The notes under the pieces: generated by a model
The model's database searches: none
What the model saw: only the letters and a program-made list of their open reading frames with translations
Told to the model about the DNA's origin: nothing
Position numbers and translations under genes: made by a program
Origin: Cereibacter ovatus
Lineage (GTDB): Bacteria > Pseudomonadota > Alphaproteobacteria > Rhodobacterales > Rhodobacteraceae
Assembly (NCBI RefSeq): GCF_900207575.1
Contig: NZ_OAOQ01000015.1
Span: forward strand, 1-64,000
DNA: 64,000 nt
Reading direction: 5' to 3'
Shown here: piece by piece, positions 43,869-52,012 of the stretch
Layout of the letters: every line of letters starts with the position of its first letter
Numbering within the stretch: the stretch's first letter is position 1

Positions 43869-44297
43869 ATGGACATCCGCCCGCTGACCGACCGCTATGC
43901 CGTTTCGCCCCAGATCGCCCCCGAGGATCTGCCGGCGATCCGCGCCGCAGGCTTTGCCACCGTCATCGACAACCGCCCCGATGCCGAGATCCCGCACGAC
44001 CTGCAAGAAACCGCGATGCGGCGGGCGGCCGAGGCGGCCGGCCTGACTTTCGTCAGCAATCCGGTGATCGGCGGGGCGATCACCATGGCCAATGTCGATG
44101 CCCAGCGCGCGGCGATCGACGCGGCCACCGGGCCGGTTCTGGCCTATTGCGCCTCGGGCAATCGGTCGTCGATCGTCTGGGCGCTGGCCAATGCCGGCCG
44201 GATGCCCACCGACGCGCTGATCGCGATCCCCGCAGGCCATGGCTATCGGCTGGACGGGTTCCGGCGCGATATCGATGCGCTGGCGGCACAGGGCTGA
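43869..44297 (+). CDS. TIGR01244/DUF442-type sulfur transferase or phosphatase-like protein
   Basis: A 142-residue protein of the DUF442 (beta-lactamase hydrolase-like) family. VIDNRPDAEIP is near residue 34, and the active-site-like loop YCASGNRSS near 95 holds a Cys followed four residues later by an Arg. The family includes the persulfide-related phosphatase-fold domains of Blh-type proteins. The specific reaction is not evident. It is transcribed alone. Confidence 0.85.
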   Translation: MDIRPLTDRYAVSPQIAPEDLPAIRAAGFATVIDNRPDAEIPHDLQETAMRRAAEAAGLTFVSNPVIGGAITMANVDAQRAAIDAATGPVLAYCASGNRSSIVWALANAGRMPTDALIAIPAGHGYRLDGFRRDIDALAAQG

Positions 44298-44600
44298 AGC
44301 GGCGCCGGGGGGCCTTGGCAGCCCGGCCGCGCCGGTTGTTCCAGAGCAGGGAAAGGATGGGCCTGCGCCGACGCGGAAAAGGCGTTGCCCCGGCCACCTG
44401 TCCCATGCCCCCTGTCGGACAGGCCGCGTGGCCGGCAGAAACATGCAGAGGTTCTTTGCCATGATACACCAATTCACGCCCCCTGTCGGACAGGCCGCTT
44501 GGCCGGCAAAGGCTGGCCGCGGGCGTTGCGCGGGACGGATGCCTTGGCAAGGCGCCACAGCAGGTGTGCCCGTTTGCCGCCGTGGGGGCCGGTCAGGCTT
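44298..44600. other. Intergenic stretch with two 31-bp direct repeats
   Basis: No gene is seen. Units at 44407-44437 and 44478-44508 are identical except one base, with a period of 71 bp. Each contains the palindrome CCTGTCGGACAGG followed by GCCGC.TGGCCGGCA. The origin is unknown; a repetitive extragenic palindrome or duplicated regulatory site is possible. Confidence 0.75.
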
Positions 44601-45527
44601 TCAGCCGTCGGTGCCGGTCAGAGACAGGGCAAAGCCGGGGGTGGCCTGCAACGCCGCCGTTCCTGCCAGCCGGACTGCGCGCATTCCGCGGTGCTGGCCC
44701 AGCCTGCCTTCGGCCAGTTCCTTGCCGTCAAGCCCCGCAAGCCCGATCCGCTCCAGCGTCGCCTTGGGCAGTTCGACCAGATCGCCCACCTGCCAGCCCA
44801 TCAGCGCGCCCAGGGGCAACGTCAGCCGGCCCAGCACGGCATCGACCTGACAGGGCGCCTCCATCACCTGTTCGGTGAGGGCTGTGGCGAAACCTTCGGC
44901 GGGTAGGGTCTCCTGGGTTTCCGGCGGGGCGGCCGCACGCTCGCCCCGGCCATCGGCGGGCAGCGCCAGCAACAGCGACCCCGTCTTGGCCCCCATGGCA
45001 AGATCGACCTCGGCCAGGATCACACGATAGGGGCAATCCTCCAGCAAAAGACCCAGTGGCCGCGCATCGTCAAGAAACGAGGCATAGCGGAAACCCGCCG
45101 CCCAGACCCGGTCGCCATCGCCTGCAAGCTGACCATCCAGATCGTCCAGCGCACGGTCCAGAAAGGCCGACACCATCGCCGCATCGGTGCGGGTGGGCTT
45201 GCGCATCGGCGCCGCCGTGGCGGACACCCGGCCGATGGTCTGCACCTCGATCAGCGCGGCCAGCACGGGGGGCGACAGCGCCAGAAGGCCAAGCCCCTCG
45301 CCCGGCCCCTCAAGCACCGCAAACAGCGAGCGTTCTTCCGGCATGTCGAGCAGTTCGGCCAGTGACCGCCGCGCCATCGTCTGCCGTGTCACGTCCAGCG
45401 TGACCGAAAAGGCATCGCGGGCCGATCGTGCAAGCGCCATCCGCCAAGCCCGCTCTGCACCCGAGGGCGGCGGCTCCACCGGCCGCGCCTTCGCCTCGAT
45501 CTTGCGCCTGATTACCGTCGCGTTCAC
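44601..45527 (-). CDS. FliM/FliN-type C-terminal domain protein, orphan
   Basis: About 308 residues. The C-terminal segment (VMEAPCQVDAVLGRLTLPLGAL through LELIGLAGLDGKELAEGRLGQHRGMRAVRL-like region) is a SpoA/FliN domain as in flagellar switch proteins. The N-terminal part (VIRRKIEAKARP) resembles the atypical FliM-like proteins of Rhodobacteraceae. I prefer the GTG at 45527; a TTG at 45578 is the alternative. No flagellar genes adjoin it. Confidence 0.72.
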   Translation of the reverse strand: MNATVIRRKIEAKARPVEPPPSGAERAWRMALARSARDAFSVTLDVTRQTMARRSLAELLDMPEERSLFAVLEGPGEGLGLLALSPPVLAALIEVQTIGRVSATAAPMRKPTRTDAAMVSAFLDRALDDLDGQLAGDGDRVWAAGFRYASFLDDARPLGLLLEDCPYRVILAEVDLAMGAKTGSLLLALPADGRGERAAAPPETQETLPAEGFATALTEQVMEAPCQVDAVLGRLTLPLGALMGWQVGDLVELPKATLERIGLAGLDGKELAEGRLGQHRGMRAVRLAGTAALQATPGFALSLTGTDG

Positions 45528-45588
45528 TGCCCAGTCCCCGATGCCTGCCCTTCGTTCCTGACACAACAGGCTTGACAAAAGGTTTATG

Positions 45589-48273
45589 TCAGGCGGCGCG
45601 TTGCAGACGCAGCGGCAGCGTCACGCGGAAGGCGGCGCCGCCCTGACCGGGCAGATAGGCGATGGTGCCGCCAAGATTGGCCATCACCTCGCGGCAGATC
45701 GCAAGGCCCAGCCCGGCCCCGCCGGCGCGGGTCTGGTCCGACAGGCGGGCGAATTTTTCGAAGATCAGTTCCTGACTTTCATTGGGGATGCCCGATCCGT
45801 TGTCGACGAAATCCACCGTCACCCGCCCGCCCTTCTGACGGACCGAGATCCGCAGCTCGGGCCGCTCGGAATCGCAGTATTTCCGCGCGTTCGAGATCAG
45901 GTTGATGAAAACCTGCCCCAGCCGGTCGCCGTCGGTATGGATGAAGATGTTTTCGGCCACCGGGTCGCGGTGGATCAGGAAGCTGCGTTCCGGCCGGGTG
46001 TGGGCGGCGGCCTGCAAGGCGCGGTCGATCATCTGGTTCAGATTGGCCAGCCCCAGATTCAACTGCACCGCGCCGTTTTCCAGCACCGACAGATCCAGCA
46101 GATCGTCCAGCAGCCGCGTCAGCCGGATCGCCTCGTCATGGATGATCTTCGCATACCGCACCGACATTTCGGCCGGCATCTCGCCTTCCATCAGGATCTC
46201 GGAGAACGCCCGGATCGATGTCATCGGCGTGCGCAGCTCGTGGCTGATCTGGCTGAGGAAGGCATCCTTTTGCACCGACAGCCGGGTGAGTTTCTCGTTC
46301 GCCTCACGCAACTGCCGCGCGGTGCGGGTCAGTTCTGCCTGCTGCGCTTCCAGCCGCGCGGAATATTCCATGATCTGCGCGGTCTCGTTCGCGACCGCCA
46401 GCAGATCCTCGACCGAGACCGCCGCCCGGCCCGCAAGCTGCGACAGCATCGCATGCGCCGTGGCCGCGCCGACCGATCCCGCAAGCCGCAGTTCCAGCCG
46501 TTCGACGAAGGCGGGCGTCGCATCGGGCAGGTAGCCCGCCTTTCCCTGCGCGCGGGCCTCGGTTTCAAACAGCGCAAGGGCCGCCTCTTCGCCCAGAATG
46601 CGCTGCGCCATCACCAGCAGATCTTCGGCCTCGGCCTTGCCGCGGGCCCAGCCCTTCGGGCCGCTGCCGCCGGTTTCGAACACATTGACGAAAGCCGCCC
46701 CCTGAAGCCGTTCCAGCGGCTTGGGGAAGGTCAGGATCGAGCCGAGGCAGAAGGCGGTGGTATTCAGCACCAAAGACCAGAACATCGCATGGATCAGCGG
46801 GTCCATGCCCTGAACCCCGAACAGCGCCTGCGGGCGCAGCCAGCCGATGCCCAGCGGCCCTTCGGCCAGAAAGGCGGCCGAAAACACCGCATCCGCCCCG
46901 AATGACGGCAGGAACAGTGCATAAAGCCAGACCGCAAAGCCGATCAGAAGCCCCGCCAGCGCGCCGGCGCGGGTCGCCCCCCGCCAGAAGATGCCGCCCA
47001 GCATCGAGGGCAGGATCTGCGCCACCCCCACGAAGGAGATCAGCCCGATGGCCGCAAGCGCACTCGATCCCCCCGACAGCCGATAGTAAGCATAGCCCAA
47101 CGCCAGCACGGCCGCGATCGAGATCCGACGCGACAGCAGCACCAGCCGCCGCACATCCCCCGAAATCGCGGGCGATGGCCGGAGCGACAGCCACAGCGGC
47201 ATGACGATGTGGTTCGACACCATCGTGGCCAGCGCGATGGCCGCCACGATCACCATCGACGTGGCCGAGGAAAATCCCCCCAGAAAGGCGAACATCGCAA
47301 GCCCGCCCTGCCCCTGATCCAAGGGCACCGTCAGCACGAACAGATCCGGGTTCGCGCCCGGCGGCAGCAGGTCCAGCCCGACGACCGCGATCGGCACGAC
47401 GAACAGGCTCATCAGGAACATGTAAAGCGGGAAGGCCCAGCTTGCGGTGGCAAGATGACGCTCGTCGTTGGTCTCGACCACCAGAACCTGAAACATCCGC
47501 GGCAGGCAGATCACCGCCGCCGCCGCAAGAAAGGTCAGCCCCGCCCAGCGCGCGGGTTGCAGCTCCCAGTCGGCAATGGGCGAACGGTCGATGCGGGCGA
47601 TGATGTCGGCAGGCCCGTCGGCAATGCCCCAGACCACGAAGATCCCCACCGCCACCAGCGCCACCAGTTTCACCACCGCCTCGACCGCGATGGCGGTGAC
47701 AACGCCGGTGTGCTGTTCGTTGGCGTCCAGCTTGCGGGTGCCGAACAGGATCGTGAACAGCGCAAGCCCTCCCGCCACCCAGATGGCGGTGCTGTCACGG
47801 TCGGGCAGTGCCCAGCCTTCGGGGGTGGAACTGGCGAAGACGGCGAAACTCAGCGTCACCGACTGAAGTTGCAGCGCGATATAGGGCGTTGCGGCGCAGA
47901 CCGAAATCAGCGTGACGATCACGCCCAGCAGGTTCGACTTGCCATAGCGCGACGAGATCAGGTCCGCGATCGAGGTGACGCGCTGCTGCCGCCCGATCCG
48001 GACCAGTTTCCGCAGCGCCCACCACCATCCGATGAACACCAGCGACGGCCCGAGATAGATCGTCAGAAACTCGAGCCCCGAGCGCGCGGCATAGCCCACC
48101 GCGCCGTAAAAGGTCCATGCCGTGCAATAGATCGACAAGGACAGCGTATAGATCAAAGGCGAGCGCAGCCACGGCAGCGCACCCCGCACCGCCCGCCGTT
48201 CGACCAGAAAGGCCACAAGGAACAGCAGGATCACATAGGCCAGACAGGACAGGACAAGGATATCGAACGGCAT
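45589..48273 (-). CDS. Sodium/solute symporter-type sensor histidine kinase
   Basis: An 894-residue membrane kinase. The first about 530 residues form an SLC5-like symporter domain of about thirteen helices. A linker (YLPDATPAFVERLELRLAGSVGAATAHAML) resembles the STAC domain, and a coiled coil follows. The kinase core has His near 678 (SQISHELRTP), the N box near 791 (INLISNARKY), DNGSG near 824 and GLGL near 854. The layout resembles CbrA and CrbS, sensors of carbon or acetate status. The start overlaps the preceding small gene as ATGA. Confidence 0.9.
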   Translation of the reverse strand: MPFDILVLSCLAYVILLFLVAFLVERRAVRGALPWLRSPLIYTLSLSIYCTAWTFYGAVGYAARSGLEFLTIYLGPSLVFIGWWWALRKLVRIGRQQRVTSIADLISSRYGKSNLLGVIVTLISVCAATPYIALQLQSVTLSFAVFASSTPEGWALPDRDSTAIWVAGGLALFTILFGTRKLDANEQHTGVVTAIAVEAVVKLVALVAVGIFVVWGIADGPADIIARIDRSPIADWELQPARWAGLTFLAAAAVICLPRMFQVLVVETNDERHLATASWAFPLYMFLMSLFVVPIAVVGLDLLPPGANPDLFVLTVPLDQGQGGLAMFAFLGGFSSATSMVIVAAIALATMVSNHIVMPLWLSLRPSPAISGDVRRLVLLSRRISIAAVLALGYAYYRLSGGSSALAAIGLISFVGVAQILPSMLGGIFWRGATRAGALAGLLIGFAVWLYALFLPSFGADAVFSAAFLAEGPLGIGWLRPQALFGVQGMDPLIHAMFWSLVLNTTAFCLGSILTFPKPLERLQGAAFVNVFETGGSGPKGWARGKAEAEDLLVMAQRILGEEAALALFETEARAQGKAGYLPDATPAFVERLELRLAGSVGAATAHAMLSQLAGRAAVSVEDLLAVANETAQIMEYSARLEAQQAELTRTARQLREANEKLTRLSVQKDAFLSQISHELRTPMTSIRAFSEILMEGEMPAEMSVRYAKIIHDEAIRLTRLLDDLLDLSVLENGAVQLNLGLANLNQMIDRALQAAAHTRPERSFLIHRDPVAENIFIHTDGDRLGQVFINLISNARKYCDSERPELRISVRQKGGRVTVDFVDNGSGIPNESQELIFEKFARLSDQTRAGGAGLGLAICREVMANLGGTIAYLPGQGGAAFRVTLPLRLQRAA

Positions 48274-48545
48274 CAGACCGTCTCGTCCTCGGCCTCGTCC
48301 TCGCGCGCCTCGTCGCGCAACCGCGGCGCGATTGCGGCCGCGACAAGGATCAGAAGCGCCCAGACCACGAACAGATAGATCCCGTCGGGCGCGGTGTCGC
48401 GCCTTTCGCTGGCAGCCGGTTCCCACAGGATCGGCAGCAGGAACAGAAAGGCGCCAAACAGCGGCAGCATCCGTGCGCCATCGCGCAGACGCCTGCGCCG
48501 ATAGCCACGCCGGGCCAGAAACAGCGGGGCGCGGCGGCGGGTCAT
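48273..48545 (-). CDS. Small basic two-helix membrane protein in kinase operon
   Basis: A 90-residue protein: an arginine-rich N-terminus (MTRRRAPLFLARRGYRRRR), two hydrophobic segments (LFGAFLFLLPIL and IYLFVVWALLILVAAAIA) and an acidic tail (EAREDEAEDETV). It is coupled by ATGA to both the receiver gene upstream and the kinase gene downstream, so it is probably made at a fixed ratio to them. Function is unknown; it could be a kinase accessory subunit. Confidence 0.75.
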   Translation of the reverse strand: MTRRRAPLFLARRGYRRRRLRDGARMLPLFGAFLFLLPILWEPAASERRDTAPDGIYLFVVWALLILVAAAIAPRLRDEAREDEAEDETV

Positions 48546-48910
48546 CGCGGCACCAGCGCCCGGACCGAGGCCAGCATCTCGGTGTTGGAAAACGGTTTCG
48601 ACATGAAGGCATCCACCCCTGCACGCTCGGCTGCGGCGCGGTCGCGCCCCTGCCCCCGTGCGGTCAGCATCAGCACCGGCAGTTTCTCGGTCATCGGATC
48701 GGCGCGCAGCGCGGACAGGATGTCAATGCCGCTCATCCCCGGCAGCATCAGATCCAGGATCAAGAGATCGGGCCGGGCCTGACGCACGACCTCGATCGCA
48801 TCGGCCCCGCCCGAATGGGTCGAGACGCGAAGCCCGTCGCGCATCAGGATGAACCGGATCGCCTCGGCGATGTTCGGTTCGTCCTCGATCAGCAATACAT
48901 GCGCTGTCAT
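48542..48910 (-). CDS. Single-domain response regulator
   Basis: A 122-residue CheY-like receiver with acidic residues D10, E11 (LLIEDEP), phosphoacceptor D53 (LLILDLMLPGMSG) and K105 (FMSKPFSN). There is no output domain. It is the first gene of a three-gene operon with the small membrane protein and the symporter-type kinase, which is probably its partner. How the signal leaves the receiver is not encoded here. Confidence 0.92.
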   Translation of the reverse strand: MTAHVLLIEDEPNIAEAIRFILMRDGLRVSTHSGGADAIEVVRQARPDLLILDLMLPGMSGIDILSALRADPMTEKLPVLMLTARGQGRDRAAAERAGVDAFMSKPFSNTEMLASVRALVPR

Positions 48911-49036
48911 GCCCCTTCTCCCCCCGGAACAGACCTGAAGGCGCCCCTCCTGCGGCCCCTTGGGCGACTATCGGCGTAAAAGCGCGCAGTGTCAAAGCAC
49001 CAGCGTCGGACAATGCGCAGGCGTGGGCGCCGAGGA

Positions 49037-50326
49037 TCACGTCCCCTCGATCAGGATCGAAGGCTCGCGCCGGGCGGGACAGGGGGTGCGCGGGCAGATC
49101 CGGCAACTGGTGCCCACGGCCCGCGCGGGGGCAGCGGCGGCTTCGGGCGGGGCGGGGTCGATCAACATCCCGGCTTCGCGCAGTTCGGGGCCGGCAAAGT
49201 CGCCGGGCAGGCTTGGTTCGCAGAAGGCGCGGGTGCGGAAGCGGCGACGGGTGCGGCTGGCGGGCTCGACCATGGCTTCGACCGGCGCCATCGGCCGGGC
49301 CAGCGCGTCAAACAGCGGCCACAGCGGACAGGCCGCACCAAAGCGCGGCAGCACGAAGCCTTCGGGCGGCTTGCGGAACACCAGCGTCCCCGATCCGTCG
49401 CAGATCACCAGCCCGGTCTGCGCGCCCGGCAGCGTCGCCATGCGGCGAAACACCGACAGGACCGAGGTGCCGAACCGCCGGGCAAGGCGCACCGGATCGT
49501 CGGTTTCGGCCAGCGCCGCCCGGAACGGCATCAGCGGCAACGCCGCCGCATCCGCCTCTGCCCGCGCGATCCAGTCGCGCGCCATGCTGCGCGCCGCGGC
49601 CGAGGCCAGCCCCGCGACTTCGGCCGCCAGCGCGGCGGGGCCTGCGCCGGCCTCCAGCTCGGGCAAGTGCCAGCCGCGCGCGGCCAGCCAGCCTTCGACC
49701 TCGTCCTGCGGCGCGCCAAGGCCAGTTTCGTCATCCTCGTCGGAACTGTCGAGATAGGCCACCAGCGCCTCGGCCCCCACCGCCAGCCGTTCGCTGTCGG
49801 CGTGCAGATTGGCATGGAAGCGCGCCCGCCAGTCGGGGGCGATGTCTTCGGTCTCGGCCAGAATCGCCGCGGTTGACCGCACGGCGCTGACGGCTGACAG
49901 AACCTCGTGCAGGGCCTCGCTCAGATGGGTGTCATGGGTCATCCGGTCGTTCAGCGCATTGACCGTGCGTTCCAGACTTCCGATGCGGCGATGCTGCGCC
50001 GCCAGCATCCGCGCCCAGCCGGGAAAGCGGCCGACCAGATCCTCGACCCGGTCCAGTTCGGGCTGGTCATCGCCGCCGGCCGCGGCGGCGGCGCGCAGAT
50101 CCTCGATCAGCGCACCCTCGGCGCCGGCGGCCAGTGTGCCGGTCTCGATGGTCAGCGCGCGGGCAAGGCGGGCCAGAACCTCGTCTCCGATGCGGCGGCG
50201 GTTGTGCTCGATCAGGTTGAGATACGATGCCGAGATCCCCGCCGCCCGCGCCAGATCGGCCTGCCGCAACCCCAGTTGCAGCCGCCGCTCGCGCACGCGG
50301 CTTCCGGTCAGCGCGGTCATCGGCAT
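49037..50326 (-). CDS. ScfR-type XRE regulator with DUF2083 and C-terminal Cys cluster
   Basis: A 429-residue regulator. The XRE-type HTH is at about 8-62 (LRQADLARAAGISASYLNLIEHNRRRIG). A long central region follows, then the C-terminal DUF2083 domain of short-chain fatty acyl-CoA regulators such as RamB. The end carries CRICPRTPCPARRE with closely spaced cysteines that might hold a metal or cluster. Related proteins control acetate, propionate and glyoxylate-type metabolism. A palindrome at 50349-50361 sits just upstream of the start. Confidence 0.83.
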   Translation of the reverse strand: MPMTALTGSRVRERRLQLGLRQADLARAAGISASYLNLIEHNRRRIGDEVLARLARALTIETGTLAAGAEGALIEDLRAAAAAGGDDQPELDRVEDLVGRFPGWARMLAAQHRRIGSLERTVNALNDRMTHDTHLSEALHEVLSAVSAVRSTAAILAETEDIAPDWRARFHANLHADSERLAVGAEALVAYLDSSDEDDETGLGAPQDEVEGWLAARGWHLPELEAGAGPAALAAEVAGLASAAARSMARDWIARAEADAAALPLMPFRAALAETDDPVRLARRFGTSVLSVFRRMATLPGAQTGLVICDGSGTLVFRKPPEGFVLPRFGAACPLWPLFDALARPMAPVEAMVEPASRTRRRFRTRAFCEPSLPGDFAGPELREAGMLIDPAPPEAAAAPARAVGTSCRICPRTPCPARREPSILIEGT

Positions 50327-50329
50327 CAG

Positions 50330-50378
50330 GCTTCCCCCCGGAATGCTACAGGATCATCCTGTCATTTCCGGGGGAAGC
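50330..50378. promoter_or_regulatory. Nested palindromes upstream of the ScfR-type gene
   Basis: CAGGAT-C-ATCCTG (50349-50361) is nested in a wider inverted repeat, GCTTCCCCCCGGAA (50330-50343) with TTCCGGGGGAAGC (50366-50378), one base unpaired. The left arm begins four bases before the start codon of the minus-strand gene. It could be an autoregulatory operator or an RNA hairpin covering the ribosome binding site. Confidence 0.55.
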
Positions 50379-50451
50379 ACAAGCGTTTTCAGGGCGGGTT
50401 TTCAACCCCGCCGCACGATCACCGGATCAAAGGGCGGACGCAAAGGCCCGG

Positions 50452-51297
50452 TCAGGCGTCGGCCACCACGTCCTGCCGCTGGTGCCCCAGCCCCTCGACG
50501 CCCAGTTCCACCACATCGCCCGGCTTCAGATAACGCGGCGTCTTCATCCCCATCCCCACGCCGGGCGGCGTGCCGGTCGAGATCACATCGCCCGGATGCA
50601 GCGTCATGAACTGCGACAGATAGCTGACCAGAAAGGCCACGCCATAGACCATGGTCCGCGTGGTGCCCTGCTGCATGGTCTGACCGTTCACCTTCAGCCA
50701 CAGATCCAGTGCCTGCGGGTCGGCCACCTCGTCGCGCGTCACCAGCCACGGACCCAGCGGACCGAAGCTGTCGCAGCTTTTGCCCTTGGTCCACTGGCCG
50801 GAACGTTCGGTCTGAAAGGCGCGCTCGGACACGTCATTGGCCACCGCATAGCCCGCGACATGGGCCAGCGCCTCGGATTCGGGGACATATTTCGCCCGCT
50901 TGCCGATGACAAAGGCCAGTTCCACCTCCCAGTCGGTCTTGTCCGATCCGCGCGGGATATGGATCGGATCGTTGGGCCCGACGATGGCCGAGGTCGCCTT
51001 CATGAAAATGATCGGCTCGGGCGGAACCTGCGCGCCGGTCTCGGCGGCATGGTCGGAATAGTTCAGCCCGATGCAGATCATCTTGCCGATCCCGCCCACG
51101 CAAGGCCCCAGACGGGTGCCGAGCGCGACCACCGGCAGGCCTGCGGTGTCAAGGGATGCCAGCCGCGCCAGCCCCGCATCCGACAACACCTCGCCCGCGA
51201 TGTCGGGCACCACGCCCGACAGATCGCGGATCGTGCCATCGGTGCAAAGCATCCCCGGTTTCTCGGACCCCGAAGGTCCGTGGCGCAGCAGTTTCAT
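50452..51297 (-). CDS. Fumarylacetoacetate hydrolase family protein
   Basis: A 281-residue FAH-superfamily enzyme. It has IGLNYSDHAAETG near residue 88, the metal-binding E..E..D pattern in KTDWEVELAFVIGKRAKYV, VANDVSERAFQ, and STGTPPGVGMGMKTPRYLKPGD near the C-terminus. Family members hydrolyse or hydrate acylpyruvates, ureidoglycolate or sugar-acid products. The nearby altronate dehydratase remnant and FAD-linked dehydrogenase hint at sugar-acid or 2-hydroxyacid metabolism, but the substrate is not established. Confidence 0.88.
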   Translation of the reverse strand: MKLLRHGPSGSEKPGMLCTDGTIRDLSGVVPDIAGEVLSDAGLARLASLDTAGLPVVALGTRLGPCVGGIGKMICIGLNYSDHAAETGAQVPPEPIIFMKATSAIVGPNDPIHIPRGSDKTDWEVELAFVIGKRAKYVPESEALAHVAGYAVANDVSERAFQTERSGQWTKGKSCDSFGPLGPWLVTRDEVADPQALDLWLKVNGQTMQQGTTRTMVYGVAFLVSYLSQFMTLHPGDVISTGTPPGVGMGMKTPRYLKPGDVVELGVEGLGHQRQDVVADA

Positions 51298-51394
51298 TCC
51301 GAACTCCCTGATCGCGCGGGCCGCCGGACCCGCCTAGCGCGAAATCTGGCGGATTCGGCGGCCGAGGGCCAGAGCTGTCGGCCCCCCGCCCGAT

Positions 51395-51952
51395 ATGCGT
51401 GCATACCGGTTTCATCGATTGCCCGCGCCGCATCCGTTACCCTTCACCGGCGGGTCAATGGACATCACCTGCTCGCCGGGGAACAAGAAAGCCGGGTTGA
51501 CGACGATCCTTGAAAATCGCTTGGGGCGCGCGCGCGCGGCGGCCAAGGCCGGAACCTTGCCGCTGACTGGCGTCTTCCGCTATGGCAAGCCGATCACCAG
51601 CCGCGGCTTCACCTTCATGGACCGCCCCGGCCATGATCCCGCCTCGGTCACGGGCCAGATCGCTTCGGGCGGCACGCTGATCGCCTTTCGCACCGGGCGC
51701 GGCTTGGCCTTTGGGTCAAAACCTGCGCCGACGGTCATGATCGCGTCGAATACCGAAATGTTTCTGCGCCAGCGTGACGACATGGATCTGAACGCCGGCA
51801 CCATCGTCAGCGATGGCGCCAGAATCAAGGCGGTGGGGCGCGCGATCCATGATCTGCTGCTGCGCATCGCCTTGGGCGAGCGGTCGAAATCCGAGGCGAT
51901 GGGGCTTGGTGACCATGAATTCGTGCCCTTGCAAGTGGGTGCGGTGATGTAA
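51395..51952 (+). pseudogene. C-terminal remnant of UxaA-type altronate dehydratase
   Basis: Starting about 51458 the frame matches the last third of UxaA/galactarate dehydratase large domains: MDITCSPGNKKAGLTTILEN, then GFTFMDRPGHDPASVTGQIA, AFRTGRGLAFGSKPAPTVMI and EFVPLQVGAVM at the end. The catalytic N-terminal part is absent upstream, where only the divergent FAH gene lies. It is a 5'-truncated, presumably non-functional gene, though the remaining frame is intact. Confidence 0.82.
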
Positions 51953-52012
51953 GCGGCATTGACCCTGCGCCGGCCCGCGGGTTCAGTGCGCCACAGGAAA
52001 AAAGGGACGGCC

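Noticed and set aside
45586-46905. A 439-codon rightward frame
   Set aside because: Antisense shadow of the histidine kinase.
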